Of a stretch of 64,000 nt of DNA, positions 35,232-45,646 are shown one piece after another; positions within the stretch are counted from its first letter, which is position 1, and every line of letters begins with the position of its first letter. The stretch is from NCBI GenBank assembly GCA_002344965.1, contig DDUU01000011.1, forward strand, positions 95,475-159,474, given 5' to 3'. Origin of the DNA: Candidatus Tepidiaquacellales bacterium UBA2330. Its GTDB lineage: Bacteria; Bacteroidota; Ignavibacteria; Tepidaquicellales; Tepidaquicellaceae. A program made the position numbers and the translations under genes. The notes beneath the pieces were generated by a model. The model was not told where the DNA came from and did not search any database. It worked only from the letters and a program-made list of their open reading frames with translations.

Positions 35232-35984
35232 TTATCTGTCGTCTCTTCTGATTTTATTATCTATCAACGGATTCGCAAATCCCAGCATTATACCTGCTGA
35301 AATATCGTAAATTTCGGAACCGTTCTTAACATAAGTATACCGGATTTTTATATTCGGATAAAATAAAAGTTTATTATTTCTTATCGAATAACCAAAGGAC
35401 AATTCAGGAAAGTATCCGTGATTGGAAAAGTTTGTAAAATATCCCGCCCCCAGAGATAAAACGGATGTTCCCTGCAAAAAATTAGAAGGCGTAATTCCTC
35501 TCTTCAGAAGTATGTCATATTTATATGCGAACCTTAAATTACTGCTGAGATTCTGTCTGAATAAATAAGAATACTCCATTGAAAATCTGTGCTGTCCGAA
35601 ATCACCGAAACCAAGTGAAATTTCTTTGGTAATCCCTCCGCTTATCTTATCATTTTCAAAAAGTAAAATGGGATTCAGCAGATATAAAAACGAAGCAACT
35701 CCGATTGCAATCGGCAGAGTAGATGACGAATTTTCGGTAACGTCCGACTGTTCGGTCTTTTCCCCGTTTATATTATAAAAATAATTTAAATAGTTTTTGC
35801 CCGAGTATTTTTCTGTCAGGTATTGAAATTCATAATTGCTTCGATTGTTTTCGTTTTTATTTACATTAACTTTCTCTTTTACTGTTAATTCGGGAATATT
35901 CAAATTCTGAGAAAATGATTTTCCGGTAATAAGTAGATGTGTCAGAAAAAATAATACTAACAATATGAATACTTTCCGGATCAT
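35232..35984 (-). CDS. Predicted exported beta-rich outer-membrane protein
   Basis: A 250-residue protein with a signal peptide ending at KSFSQ. An Asn-rich, unstructured-looking segment follows to about residue 80, then hydrophobic beta strands (GFGDFGQHRFSMEYSYLF, LSLGAGYFTNF, AGIMLGFANPL). I do not recognise the family. Its place between purL and mlaEFD suggests an outer-membrane role, perhaps linked to lipid transport; that is guesswork from position. Confidence 0.65.
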   Translation of the reverse strand: MIRKVFILLVLFFLTHLLITGKSFSQNLNIPELTVKEKVNVNKNENNRSNYEFQYLTEKYSGKNYLNYFYNINGEKTEQSDVTENSSSTLPIAIGVASFLYLLNPILLFENDKISGGITKEISLGFGDFGQHRFSMEYSYLFRQNLSSNLRFAYKYDILLKRGITPSNFLQGTSVLSLGAGYFTNFSNHGYFPELSFGYSIRNNKLLFYPNIKIRYTYVKNGSEIYDISAGIMLGFANPLIDNKIRRDDR

Positions 35985-36058
35985 TTTTTTATATTCGGGT
36001 GGTTAAATTTATTTTTTTCAATTTTGAAATCATCAGTTTATTTTTTTAAAAAAAAATA

Positions 36059-38326
36059 TTATTCGGATAATAAATTATCAATTGAACTGAAATATGCTGC
36101 TGTTAATTCTCCGATTTCAAGATCGATCTCCTTGTTAATTCTGAATTTTTTCCCGGTCACAACGCCGAGTCTTTTACAATGCAGACCGTTTTCTAACGCA
36201 ATTTTTGATACCGTATGTGTGTTTGCTTCATCAGCAGAAACTATAAAACTGCTTTGTGTCTCTGAAAATAATTCAAAATCCTTTCTTGTTTTAAATTCAA
36301 TTTCAATATCACAGCCCACTGGATTATCTCTGTTCATAATACAGCACTCTGCGAGAGCTACTGCAAGTCCTCCGTCGGAAATATCATGTGCGGATTTTAT
36401 AAGTTTCCGACCGATTAGCTCAAGTATCAGTTTCTGTACTTTCCTCTCTTCATTAATATCAATGTCCGGAGCATCTCCTTCAGGTTCATAATTATTTAAC
36501 CTGTAATACTCGCTGCTTCCAATACTGATTTCATTTCCGTCTGATTTATAATTTCCGCTTATCAGCAGTATTGCATCTCCGTCATTTTTAAAATGACTCG
36601 TCATAATATTTTCTGTATTTTCAATCAATCCGAGCATTCCAATTACGGGAGTAGGGTAGACTGCATGATCCTTTGACTGATTATAAAAGCTCACATTCCC
36701 GCCGGTCACGGGAGTGTTTAAAACTTTACAGGCATCACCTATACCTTTCAGAGCTTCTGAAAACTGATAATAAACTTCCGGGTTATAAGGGTTACCGAAA
36801 TTGAGACAATTGGTAACAGCTATCGGTTTTGCGCCTGTGCAGACTACATTCCTTGCTGATTCGCAAACCGCTGTAACTCCGCCTTTATAAGGATTGAGAT
36901 AGACGTATCTTCCGTTACAATCCGTTTTCACCGAAAGAGCTTTTTGTGTTCCTTTTATTCTGATCACGGATGCGTCACCGCCCGGCAGCAGTACCGTATT
37001 AGTTCTTACCTGCGTATCATACTGTTCATATACCCAGTTTTTGTTTGTAATATTCGGTGAAGAAAGCAGTTTTAGCAGAACATCATTAAGATCATCAGGA
37101 ACGGGAATTTCGGCGGTTTTAAATTCTCTTTTCTTACTTATATATGAAGGAAATGATTTTTCTCTTTCATAAACCGGAGCTCCTCCTCCCAGCACTAATT
37201 CAGATGCAGGGACGTCAGCTTCCAGTTTCCCTTTATAATAAATTCTGATCCTGTTCTCTTTTATAACTTCTCCGATCTTTGCAATATTCAGATCCCATTT
37301 TTCAAAAATATCTTCTGCAATCTTTTCTTTTCCTTTTTTAATTACAACCAGCATTCTTTCCTGTGATTCCGAAAGCATGATCTCATAAGAAGACATTCCT
37401 TTGTCTCTGAGAGGAACCTTATCAAGGTCAATCTTCATTCCGCATTTACCTTTTGCGCTCATTTCGCTTGTCGAGCAGGTTATGCCGGCAGCGCCCATAT
37501 CCTGAATTCCGACTACAGCTCCGGAATTTATCAGCTCAAGAGTCGCTTCCAGTAAAAGCTTTTCGGTAAAAGGATCTCCGACCTGCACGTTAGGTCTTTT
37601 TGATTCAGAGTCTTCGGAAATTTCCTCCGAAGCGAATGTCGCTCCGTGAATACCGTCTTTTCCTGTTGATGATCCGACTATGAAAACCGGATTACCTTCT
37701 CCTCCGGCTTCCGCTGTTGCGGTGTTATTATGTTTTACAATTCCTACTGCCATTGCATTGACAAGAGGATTATCGTTGTAGCAGTTTTCGAAATATACTT
37801 CGCCGCTAATTGTCGGCACTCCGAAACAGTTTCCGTAATCACCTATACCCTTAACTACATTTTTAAAAAGAAATTTATTTCGGGAAATCTGATCAGATGA
37901 ATCTTTACCGGAGCTGTCTATATTTCCGAATCTGAGTGAATTTAAAGCTGCAACCGGTCTTGCTCCCATGGTAAAAATATCCCGGAGTATTCCGCCGACT
38001 CCTGTCGCTGCGCCTTGATAAGGTTCTACTGCCGAAGGATGATTATGAGATTCAATTTTAAATGCAACTGCCAGACCGTCTCCAATATCAACAAGTCCTG
38101 CATTCTCTTCTCCTGCGCCGACTAAAAGTCTTTCCCCGCTTCTTGGAAGTTTTTTAATTTCCAGGATTGAATTTTTATATGAGCAATGCTCGCTCCACAT
38201 TACGGAAAATATTCCCAGCTCTGTATAAGAAGGCGTCCTGCCGAGAATATTAATTATTCTTTCATATTCTTCCTCGAGCAGTCCCAGCTGTTTCGCCAGA
38301 GCTAAATTTATAACAGGTTCAGACAT
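36059..38326 (-). CDS. purL: Phosphoribosylformylglycinamidine synthase subunit PurL
   Basis: A 755-residue enzyme of purine synthesis (FGAR to FGAM), the small PurL type that needs separate PurQ and PurS, neither of which is in the window. Typical blocks: [52 protein letters not shown], and the C-terminal [15 protein letters not shown]. Full length. Confidence 0.97.
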   Translation of the reverse strand: MSEPVINLALAKQLGLLEEEYERIINILGRTPSYTELGIFSVMWSEHCSYKNSILEIKKLPRSGERLLVGAGEENAGLVDIGDGLAVAFKIESHNHPSAVEPYQGAATGVGGILRDIFTMGARPVAALNSLRFGNIDSSGKDSSDQISRNKFLFKNVVKGIGDYGNCFGVPTISGEVYFENCYNDNPLVNAMAVGIVKHNNTATAEAGGEGNPVFIVGSSTGKDGIHGATFASEEISEDSESKRPNVQVGDPFTEKLLLEATLELINSGAVVGIQDMGAAGITCSTSEMSAKGKCGMKIDLDKVPLRDKGMSSYEIMLSESQERMLVVIKKGKEKIAEDIFEKWDLNIAKIGEVIKENRIRIYYKGKLEADVPASELVLGGGAPVYEREKSFPSYISKKREFKTAEIPVPDDLNDVLLKLLSSPNITNKNWVYEQYDTQVRTNTVLLPGGDASVIRIKGTQKALSVKTDCNGRYVYLNPYKGGVTAVCESARNVVCTGAKPIAVTNCLNFGNPYNPEVYYQFSEALKGIGDACKVLNTPVTGGNVSFYNQSKDHAVYPTPVIGMLGLIENTENIMTSHFKNDGDAILLISGNYKSDGNEISIGSSEYYRLNNYEPEGDAPDIDINEERKVQKLILELIGRKLIKSAHDISDGGLAVALAECCIMNRDNPVGCDIEIEFKTRKDFELFSETQSSFIVSADEANTHTVSKIALENGLHCKRLGVVTGKKFRINKEIDLEIGELTAAYFSSIDNLLSE

Positions 38327-38423
38327 TTTTTATTTTATAAATTTAGTTAAGTATAAATAATCGCCGGTCGTTTTAGTAGTCATTTAAACTTTCATTTATT
38401 AAAATTTCATAAGCTTTTTTAAA

Positions 38424-38996
38424 TTATACTTCGGCAGGGGAGCTGCAGAACTTTTTATAATTTTTACAAATCTCAATTAACGCTTTTGAAACTTCATCAA
38501 CAGATCTTATGCGGCACCGTGTGTCGGAGAAATTATAATCACCGCCCCTGCAAGGCAGTCCTAAAAAGAAATAATATTTTGTCCTGTGTTTGTAAACGTC
38601 CGTCTCATCCATATTTGCAACCGGGTCCGGACAGTCTTCATAAATATCATAACTAAATTCTTTAAGAGTTTCTTTGAGAAAGTTTCTTACTCTTTCAGAC
38701 CTGCATTTTTCTATTACAAAATCTTTTTCAGTAGGCGTGCCTGTTACATCTATAACGATTACAAGATCTTCACGGCTTACTTCCTTTGCAACTTCCTGTG
38801 CTCCTCTCATATCAATTTCTTCATCCGGAGTTAGCTCCATCCTGACATAAACAAAATCAATCTCCCCGCTGAAAAATGCTTTCATTGCCGCGAATACTCC
38901 GACGTAATTATCAAGTAATCCGACATAGTCATCTCCATCAATTCTGAGAGAGACATTCTTATAATTTGTATCTGCGTGCGCTGAGATAAAGATCAT
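38424..38996 (-). CDS. Small zinc-peptidase-like protein (M20/M28/M42 related)
   Basis: A 190-residue protein with the ordered metal motifs of the co-catalytic zinc peptidase clan: SAHADT (His7, Asp9), GLLDNYVG (bridging Asp), TPDEEI (Glu-Glu) and VIDVTGTP. The lid/dimerisation domain is absent and the usual last His ligand is not evident; the equivalent stretch reads GGDYNFSDTRC. It may be a minimal or inactive relative. It overlaps the upstream membrane-protein gene by 4 nt, so the two are coupled. Confidence 0.65.
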   Translation of the reverse strand: MIFISAHADTNYKNVSLRIDGDDYVGLLDNYVGVFAAMKAFFSGEIDFVYVRMELTPDEEIDMRGAQEVAKEVSREDLVIVIDVTGTPTEKDFVIEKCRSERVRNFLKETLKEFSYDIYEDCPDPVANMDETDVYKHRTKYYFFLGLPCRGGDYNFSDTRCRIRSVDEVSKALIEICKNYKKFCSSPAEV

Positions 38997-39739
38997 TTTG
39001 TCAAATCGGAGTAATTTTTATTATAATACAGCGAAGTTCCCGAAACTACAAGCAAAGGATTAATTAAAACATTAATTACTGGAATGAAAGTAAGTATGAA
39101 TGCAATAGCTCCGAAACCGGCTGATAAAGACTTCTGAGATATAATTACCCTGAGCTTGTTTCTGAATCCTGTCATTTTTCTTGTCATAGGATAATCCATG
39201 TAGTCAAGTGCATTGTAAAAAAATGAAAACATACTTCCGAATACAAATGAAATAGTATTACCGATCATCGGAATAAAATTGATAAAAAACAACGGCAGCA
39301 TGACAGACAAATAAAATAAAATTTTCTTGGACTCTTCTTTAATGCTGAAAAATGCTTCGCTGAAAAAAGTAAGTCCTTCATCAATATATATACCGAATTC
39401 CTTTTCCTCAATTAGCTTTGACATTCTCTCATTGAATGGCGCAGATACCAGACCGCCGAAAATTACAAATGCAAAATAACATAACAGCAGTACAAGGAAA
39501 AATGAAAAAAGCCTGAGCAAAATTCCCAGTATCTCAACGGCAATGTTATTGTTTACTTTGCTTTCCAGCACTTCTGATGAACTGCCGATCAGCCAGTTAT
39601 ATGCGAAAAAAAAAATTGTTCCGTAGATGATCAGATTGATCGTCATCGGAACAATTGAATACAAAATTAATTTCGGATATTTAAAAAATAAGTTTACACA
39701 TTTTAACGGATAAAAAAATCCATGCATAAAATTATTCAT
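38993..39739 (-). CDS. EI24/CysZ-like membrane protein
   Basis: A 248-residue integral membrane protein with about four to five TM segments and the conserved cytosolic stretch APFNERMSKLIEE that marks the EI24/CysZ family. CysZ transports sulfate in proteobacteria, but family members elsewhere have no fixed role, so I do not assign one. It overlaps the peptidase-like gene downstream. Confidence 0.82.
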   Translation of the reverse strand: MNNFMHGFFYPLKCVNLFFKYPKLILYSIVPMTINLIIYGTIFFFAYNWLIGSSSEVLESKVNNNIAVEILGILLRLFSFFLVLLLCYFAFVIFGGLVSAPFNERMSKLIEEKEFGIYIDEGLTFFSEAFFSIKEESKKILFYLSVMLPLFFINFIPMIGNTISFVFGSMFSFFYNALDYMDYPMTRKMTGFRNKLRVIISQKSLSAGFGAIAFILTFIPVINVLINPLLVVSGTSLYYNKNYSDLTK

Positions 39740-39780
39740 AAAAGGCTATCTCAATTTTCTAAAGTAAGTGTTTTAAAAAA

Positions 39781-41034
39781 TTATTTAATGCCGAATTCTT
39801 TTTTAATCTTATCAACGTAATCAAGCTTCTCCCAGGTAAAGAGTTCAACTTCAACTTTCTTTTCAATACCGTCAGGTGATCTGAAAACTTTTTTTACTTT
39901 TTCATTCTTTCTTCCCATATGTCCGTAAGCAGCTGTCTCACTGTAAATCGGATTTCTGAGCTTAAGCCTTTTTTCTATAAAGTAAGGTCTCATATCAAAG
40001 AGCTTTTCCACAACCTTAGCAATATCGCTGTCTTTTAAATTCACTTTAGCTGTTCCGTAAGTATTAATATTTATATTCATCGGTTTAGCAACTCCGATTG
40101 CATAAGATACCTGAACAAGTACTTCATCGCAGACGCCTGCAGCTACTAAATTCTTAGCAATATGTCTTGTTGCGTATGCAGCCGACCTATCTACTTTGGA
40201 AGGATCTTTTCCGGAAAAAGCTCCGCCTCCGTGAGCGCCTTTGCCGCCGTATGTGTCAACTATGATTTTTCTTCCGGTTAGTCCTGTATCTCCGTGAGGT
40301 CCGCCAATTACAAATTTTCCCGTCGGATTAATATGATAAGTAATTTTTCCGTCAAGTAGTTTTGCGTAATCTTTATACTTTGCTTTTACTCTCGGTATAA
40401 GAATATTTTTCATATCGTCAGCGATCTTCTTCTGCATTTTTACGTCTGTATCAAACTCATCATGCTGCGTGGAAATTACAATGGTGTCAATTCTTTTTGG
40501 TTTATTATTATCATCATATTCCAGAGTAACCTGAGACTTTGAATCAGGTCTGAGATATTTAATCTGCTTTCCTTCTCTTCTTAGTTCGGCAAGTTCATAT
40601 AGCAGCTTATGCGACAGATCAAGCGCCAGCGGCATATAGTCAGCGGTTTCATTTGTAGCATATCCAAACATCATTCCCTGATCTCCTGCGCCCTGATTCT
40701 CTTTTATCTTTTTGTCAACGCCTCTGTTAATATCACCTGATTGCTCGTGGATTCCGGAAAATACTCCGCACGAATGCGACTCAAACATATATTCGCTTTT
40801 AATATATCCGATTTTTTTAATAACCTGTCTTGCAATTATCTGAACATCAAGGTAAGTCTTTGATTTTACTTCACCTGCCAGCACAACCTGACCTGTAGTA
40901 ACAAGCGTCTCGCATGCAACTTTTGATTCCGGATCAAATGCTAAAAAATTATCAATCAGCGCATCTGATATCTGATCCGCTACTTTATCCGGATGTCCTT
41001 CTGAAACTGACTCAGAAGTGAATAGATATGACAT
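39781..41034 (-). CDS. metK: S-adenosylmethionine synthetase
   Basis: A 417-residue enzyme making SAM from methionine and [21 protein letters not shown] at the N-terminus, ATP loop [13 protein letters not shown]-loop-like [19 protein letters not shown]. Slightly longer than the E. coli enzyme. A clear AAAGGAG ribosome binding site precedes the ATG. The short upstream gap has no room for a typical SAM riboswitch. Confidence 0.97.
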   Translation of the reverse strand: MSYLFTSESVSEGHPDKVADQISDALIDNFLAFDPESKVACETLVTTGQVVLAGEVKSKTYLDVQIIARQVIKKIGYIKSEYMFESHSCGVFSGIHEQSGDINRGVDKKIKENQGAGDQGMMFGYATNETADYMPLALDLSHKLLYELAELRREGKQIKYLRPDSKSQVTLEYDDNNKPKRIDTIVISTQHDEFDTDVKMQKKIADDMKNILIPRVKAKYKDYAKLLDGKITYHINPTGKFVIGGPHGDTGLTGRKIIVDTYGGKGAHGGGAFSGKDPSKVDRSAAYATRHIAKNLVAAGVCDEVLVQVSYAIGVAKPMNININTYGTAKVNLKDSDIAKVVEKLFDMRPYFIEKRLKLRNPIYSETAAYGHMGRKNEKVKKVFRSPDGIEKKVEVELFTWEKLDYVDKIKKEFGIK

Positions 41035-41103
41035 TAAATATTTCTCCTTTTATATATTAGTTTATTAATTATTTTTAAAATTCTTTTTCAAAAAAATATT
41101 ACA

Positions 41104-43119
41104 CTATTTTAAACTTTCAAAAACCAGTTCAGCAACGTCTTTTACTTTTACTTCGTCGCTTTTTTCTTTCGCCTTTACTCCGTCAGAAAGCATTGTCATG
41201 CAAAACGGACAGGCTGAAACAATTGTCTTAGCGCCTGTCTCAAGAGCTTCCTCTGTTCTTTCAATGTTGACTCTTTTACCTTCAGTTTCTTCAAGAAACA
41301 TTCTGCCTCCGCCTGCTCCGCAGCATAAACCCCTGTCTTTTGATCTGGCCATTTCTACTATGTTAATTCCCGGAATGCTTTTTACCGATTCCCGCGGCTG
41401 TTCATAAACATTATTGTATCTACCGAGATAACAGGAGTCGTGATATGTTACTGTTTCCTTATTCTCTATTGCAGGTGTAATTTTCTTTTCTTTAATGAGG
41501 ACGTCTATGTATTCCGAATGATGAGTTACTTCGAGTTCGACTCCGAATTTTCCGTATTCGTTTTTCAATGTATGCATACAATGCGGACACGCAGTAACGA
41601 CTTTTTTCACATTGAACTTTTTCAAAGTCTCTGCATTCTGCTGAATAAATGTCTGTGCGAGAAATTCATTACCGAGTCTTCTTGCCGGATCACCTGTACA
41701 TTTTTCCTCGCTGCCGAGAACGCCATATTTAACGCCGGCTTTATTGAGAAGCTGTGCAAATGATTTTGTAACATTTCTGTATCTTTTGTCAAAAGCACCG
41801 GCGCATCCTGACCAGAATACAATGTCTAAATCATCTGCGCTTCCGATGTTTGATAATTTTTTTAAATGATTTTCCTTTCCTTCCTTTGCAAGTTCATCAC
41901 TGAGTTCATCTATCCAGTCATTTCTTTGCTCTGAGCCGAATGCCCAGGGTGATTCGTTATTTTCAAGGTTTCTGAAAACAGTATTCATCTCAGCCGGAAA
42001 CTCAGACTCCATCATTACAAGATCCCTTCTCATATCTACAATAGGTGTAATATGATCTATCATAACAGGACATTCCTGAACGCAAGCCATGCAAGTAGTG
42101 CAGGCCCATAACTCTTGAGGAGTAATAAAATCATGTACAAGATTTTTATTAAGTACAGTCTGATCATCAGTTTTATTTACTTCGACAGGACCTTTCTCTT
42201 CAGTCCTTTTTCTGATCTTGGTTATAATTAATTTCGGATTAAGAAGTTTGCCCGTAAGATTTGCAGGACAGACGGAAGTGCATCTTCCGCATTCAGTGCA
42301 TGTATATCCGTCAAGTAAATTTTTCCAGGTCAGGTCTTCAATATCCTTAGCACCGTATTGAGTAATTGATTCATCTTCAAAGTTTATCGGCTTAAGCACA
42401 ATTCCCTGATAAGGAATTTTATAATTTGATAAAAATGTATTAGGAACTGATGAGAGTACATGAAAGTGTTTTGAATACGGCAGATAATTCAGAAAAGCAA
42501 GTACAACTAATATATGCGCCCAGAAGAAAAACTCATAAGCAGTCTCGGAACCGCCGCTGAAAAATCCTGCAATGTAAGCCGAAACTGGTCTGTAACCTTC
42601 AGAACTGCCGAGAAGAATTTTTTCCACGCTCATTCCGAACATTGTGACCATAACGAGTGCGATCATTATTAAAATAAATGAAGCATCAAGTCTTGACAGG
42701 CTGTCCACCTGCAGTCTTTTCGGAGTTCCGATATATCTTCTAAAGAGAGAGAATATTACTGTAACAAGTACCAGCGCGCCGAAGAAATCCTGTAAAAAAG
42801 TCATCACGCTGTATATAGGTCCTAAAAATGCAAAAGAAAATTCCGGAAAAAATCCTTCTATGACTGATTCTACGACAACAAACAGCAGAACTACAAAACC
42901 CCAGTAAATACACAAATGTAAAATACCGGCAAATTTACTTCTTAGAAGTTTGGTCTGAAGAAATGCGATGTTAATTGTATTGCGGATCCTTTGAGAAATA
43001 TTATCTGTTCTGCTTTCCGGTTTACCGAGCTTCAGATATGATAGAAATTTTGAAACGGAGTAGATAAAAAATCCGACAGCTCCGAAAAAGATGATTCCGA
43101 ATATTAACGGTCTCAGCAT
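41104..43119 (-). CDS. Membrane-bound Fe-S oxidoreductase (HdrD/GlpC-like, heterodisulfide-reductase related)
   Basis: A 671-residue fusion. The N-terminal part has about five TM segments resembling a nitrate-reductase gamma/DsrM-type cytochrome b. Two [4Fe-4S] motifs follow (CTECGRCTSVCP and CTTCMACVQECP), then two CCG domains (FWSGCAGAFD ... CTGDPARRLG ... ACPHC; and HDSCYLGRYN ... CCGAGGG ... ACPFC). Such proteins pass electrons between a quinone pool and a thiol, lactate or electron-transfer-flavoprotein partner. No partner gene is adjacent. Confidence 0.9.
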   Translation of the reverse strand: MLRPLIFGIIFFGAVGFFIYSVSKFLSYLKLGKPESRTDNISQRIRNTINIAFLQTKLLRSKFAGILHLCIYWGFVVLLFVVVESVIEGFFPEFSFAFLGPIYSVMTFLQDFFGALVLVTVIFSLFRRYIGTPKRLQVDSLSRLDASFILIMIALVMVTMFGMSVEKILLGSSEGYRPVSAYIAGFFSGGSETAYEFFFWAHILVVLAFLNYLPYSKHFHVLSSVPNTFLSNYKIPYQGIVLKPINFEDESITQYGAKDIEDLTWKNLLDGYTCTECGRCTSVCPANLTGKLLNPKLIITKIRKRTEEKGPVEVNKTDDQTVLNKNLVHDFITPQELWACTTCMACVQECPVMIDHITPIVDMRRDLVMMESEFPAEMNTVFRNLENNESPWAFGSEQRNDWIDELSDELAKEGKENHLKKLSNIGSADDLDIVFWSGCAGAFDKRYRNVTKSFAQLLNKAGVKYGVLGSEEKCTGDPARRLGNEFLAQTFIQQNAETLKKFNVKKVVTACPHCMHTLKNEYGKFGVELEVTHHSEYIDVLIKEKKITPAIENKETVTYHDSCYLGRYNNVYEQPRESVKSIPGINIVEMARSKDRGLCCGAGGGRMFLEETEGKRVNIERTEEALETGAKTIVSACPFCMTMLSDGVKAKEKSDEVKVKDVAELVFESLK

Positions 43120-43220
43120 TAAGATAAATAAGGTTTGAAATTCAAGAAATCAAATTACTTAATTAGATTTAAAAATTAAAGATACTTACAGTATTTAATT
43201 GCAAATTACAAATACTTTTT

Positions 43221-43247
43221 TAATAGTTAATAGTTAGTAGTTAATAC
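43221..43247. repeat. TTAATAGTTAG-type short repeat, upstream of tRNA-Leu
   Basis: TAATAGTTAATAGTTAGTAG and TTAATAC, a run of overlapping TAGTTAATAG-like words. A close relative lies at 45347-45380, on the other side of the tRNA-Leu/glmS pair. Confidence 0.7.
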
Positions 43248-43305
43248 TTAAATGATAATATGTCAGAATAGATTTTAAAAATGAAATTAAAGTAAAATAA
43301 ATCTA

Positions 43306-43335
43306 TTGAATAAACTCAATACGATACGTAATTTG
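43306..43335 (+). promoter_or_regulatory. Candidate promoter of tRNA-Leu
   Basis: TTG (43306-43308), 20 bp, TAATTTG (43329-43335), one base short of the TAnnTTTG consensus. Spacing and position, about 30 bp before the tRNA, are right. Confidence 0.45.
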
Positions 43336-43365
43336 AATTCTTTAAAATTAAGAGCAGGGCTTATT

Positions 43366-43451
43366 GCCGAAATGGCGGAACTGGTAGACGCACTGGACTC
43401 AAAATCCAGCGAGACTTAAATCTCGTAAGGGTTCGACTCCCTTTTTCGGCA
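43366..43451 (+). tRNA. tRNA-Leu (anticodon CAA)
   Basis: 86 nt, class II. Acceptor GCCGAAA (43366-43372) pairs with TTTCGGC (43444-43450), discriminator A. Anticodon stem-loop CTGGACT-CAA-AATCCAG, long variable arm with CGAGA/TCTCG, T loop GGGTTCGACTCCC. No CCA encoded. Confidence 0.95.
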
Positions 43452-43512
43452 CGTGAGTTTAAAATTATATCAGCTCAAATTCAAAATATTAATAAAAAAA
43501 ACAGGAGTAAAA

Positions 43513-45351
43513 ATGTGCGGAATTGTCGGATATATAGGAAAAAGAAATTGTCTCGGACTATTAATAGACGGTTTAAAAAGACTGGAATACCGCGGCTATG
43601 ATTCAGCGGGTGTTGCAATATTAGATGAGAATAACACAGTAAATATTTATAAGAAAAAAGGAAAAGTTAAAGAGCTCGAGTCACAGTTTGATGTCGAAGT
43701 GCTTAAAGGCAATACAGGCATCGGTCATACAAGATGGGCTACGCACGGAGAGCCGAATGATATAAACGCTCATCCGCAGACTGATATGACAGGAAATATT
43801 GCAGTAGTTCATAACGGCATAATTGAAAATTTCAAAACTCTTAAAACAAAGCTCGAAAAGGAAAATTTTCATTTTGTATCCGATACTGATACGGAAGTTC
43901 TTGCAAGTCTTATACAGTATCATTACAAACAAAATAATAATTTTGAAACAGCAGTAAGGTATGCTCTGTCGGAAGTGGAAGGCACATATGGGATAGCAGT
44001 TTTAAACAAATCCGAACCTGATAGAATAATAATTGCGAGAAACGGCAGCCCGCTTATGTTCGGACTTGGTAAAGATGAAATTATTGTTTCTTCCGATGCA
44101 GCGGCGATTATAACCGTAACTAAGAATGTAATTTATCTTGAAGACGGAGAGATGGCTGTATTAAAGTATGACAGTTTTCAGATCAAGACAATTACTGATG
44201 AAGATATTTTCAGGGAAGTGCAAAGGATTGACTATGATATAGAAGAGATTGAAAAAGGCGGATTCGAACATTTTATGCTTAAAGAAATTTGCGAACAGCC
44301 GGATGCAATTCAGAATACTTACAGAGGCAGAATAAATTTTGAAACAGGAAATGTAAAGCTCGGCGGACTTGAAACTGTCAGGGATAAGATTTTTAATGCA
44401 AAGAGAATTATTATTATTGCCTGCGGTACGGCATGGCACGCCGGACTGGTGGGGGAATATCTTTTTGAAGAATACTGCCGCATTCCGACCGAAGTGGAAT
44501 ATGCGTCGGAATTCAGATACAGAAATCCTATAATCAGTAAAGATGACGTTGTGATTGTCATCAGTCAGAGCGGAGAGACAGCAGATACTATGGCTGCGCT
44601 GAAAGAAGCAAAGCGTCTCGGCGCAACTACCATAGGTATTGTCAATGCAGTAGGCAGTTCAATTGCAAGGGCAGTTGATGCCGGTACTTATATTCACGCA
44701 GGTCCGGAGATTGGCGTTGCTTCTACAAAAGCTTTTACATGTCAGCTAATGTCGCTTATACTGTTAACTCTAATGATCGGGAAAAATAAGGGAACAATAC
44801 CGGATGAAAATCTGAAAGAGATAACTGCTGAGCTGAAAATCATTCCGAATAAGATAAGAGAGATTATTGAAAGAAAGAATGATTTTAAATTTATAGCTGA
44901 AGAATTTAAGGATTCCAGAAATTTTCTGTACCTCGGAAGGGGACTTAACTTTCCTGTAGCTCTTGAAGGAGCTTTAAAGTTAAAGGAAATTTCTTACATT
45001 CATGCTGAAGGTTATCCTGCTGCTGAAATGAAACACGGTCCGATAGCCCTTATTGACGAGAATATGCCTGTGGTTTTCATTGCGCCTAAAGACAGTACTT
45101 ACAGTAAAATAATTACAAACATAGAAGAAATAAAAGCGAGAAAGGGAAAAATTATTACTATTGCAACGCAGGATGATAATGAAATAAATAATTATTCAGA
45201 TTACATTATGAGGGTTCCGAAAACACTGCCGATATTTTCACCAATACTTAACAGCATCCCTCTGCAGTTCCTTTCCTATTATATAGCTACTGCAAGAGGA
45301 TGTAACGTGGATCAGCCGAGGAATCTGGCGAAAAGTGTAACAGTTGAATAG
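43513..45351 (+). CDS. glmS: Glutamine-fructose-6-phosphate aminotransferase (isomerizing)
   Basis: A 612-residue enzyme making glucosamine-6-phosphate for cell-wall precursors. I take the ATG at 43513 because the protein must begin MCGIVGY (Cys2 is the amidotransferase nucleophile) and AGGAG precedes it. The upstream in-frame GTG at 43453 would block this. The glutaminase domain (RWATHGEP, NGIIEN) is followed by two SIS domains and the terminal KSVTVE. No glmS ribozyme-like leader is possible in the 61 nt after the tRNA. Confidence 0.97.
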   Translation: MCGIVGYIGKRNCLGLLIDGLKRLEYRGYDSAGVAILDENNTVNIYKKKGKVKELESQFDVEVLKGNTGIGHTRWATHGEPNDINAHPQTDMTGNIAVVHNGIIENFKTLKTKLEKENFHFVSDTDTEVLASLIQYHYKQNNNFETAVRYALSEVEGTYGIAVLNKSEPDRIIIARNGSPLMFGLGKDEIIVSSDAAAIITVTKNVIYLEDGEMAVLKYDSFQIKTITDEDIFREVQRIDYDIEEIEKGGFEHFMLKEICEQPDAIQNTYRGRINFETGNVKLGGLETVRDKIFNAKRIIIIACGTAWHAGLVGEYLFEEYCRIPTEVEYASEFRYRNPIISKDDVVIVISQSGETADTMAALKEAKRLGATTIGIVNAVGSSIARAVDAGTYIHAGPEIGVASTKAFTCQLMSLILLTLMIGKNKGTIPDENLKEITAELKIIPNKIREIIERKNDFKFIAEEFKDSRNFLYLGRGLNFPVALEGALKLKEISYIHAEGYPAAEMKHGPIALIDENMPVVFIAPKDSTYSKIITNIEEIKARKGKIITIATQDDNEINNYSDYIMRVPKTLPIFSPILNSIPLQFLSYYIATARGCNVDQPRNLAKSVTVE

Positions 45352-45380
45352 TTAGTAGTTAATAGATAATAGTTAGTATT
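45347..45380. repeat. TTAATAGTTAG-type short repeat, at the end of glmS
   Basis: AATAGTTAGTAGTTAATAG followed by ATAATAGTTAGTATT. The repeat begins within the last glmS codons, so the stop TAG is part of it. A weaker relative is at about 49676-49704. Confidence 0.7.
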
Positions 45381-45480
45381 GTTTTGTTTTATTTTATAAA
45401 TGTTACAATATATATTTAGATATTTTGTATAAATAAAATAAAAAGTTTATATCCGTATAAATAAATTTTAAAGATTAAAA

Positions 45481-45523
45481 AACAGGTTCTTTGGAGAATT
45501 ATCCAAAGAGCCTGTTTCTTTTT
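45481..45523 (+). terminator. Intrinsic terminator after glmS
   Basis: 15-bp stem AACAGGTTCTTTGGA (45481-45495) with TCCAAAGAGCCTGTT (45502-45516), one G-T pair, followed by TCTTTTT. Confidence 0.9.
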
Positions 45524-45646
45524 GTGAATTTAAAATATTAAAAAAGTTCCTGATTACGAAAATTAAATTTGAATTTTAAAATCAAAAATACTATTTTAAA
45601 ATATCTTTTTTATAATTCACAAACTAAAACCAAGAAAGGAAATGAA

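Noticed and set aside
41035..41103. SAM riboswitch upstream of metK
   Set aside because: The 69-nt gap lacks a recognisable multi-helix aptamer and is too short for SAM-I plus an expression platform.
43453..43512. Earlier GTG start for glmS
   Set aside because: It would bury the Cys nucleophile that must follow the initiator Met; the ATG at 43513 has a good ribosome site.
43452..43512. glmS ribozyme
   Set aside because: Only 61 nt separate the tRNA from the start codon, too short for the ribozyme.
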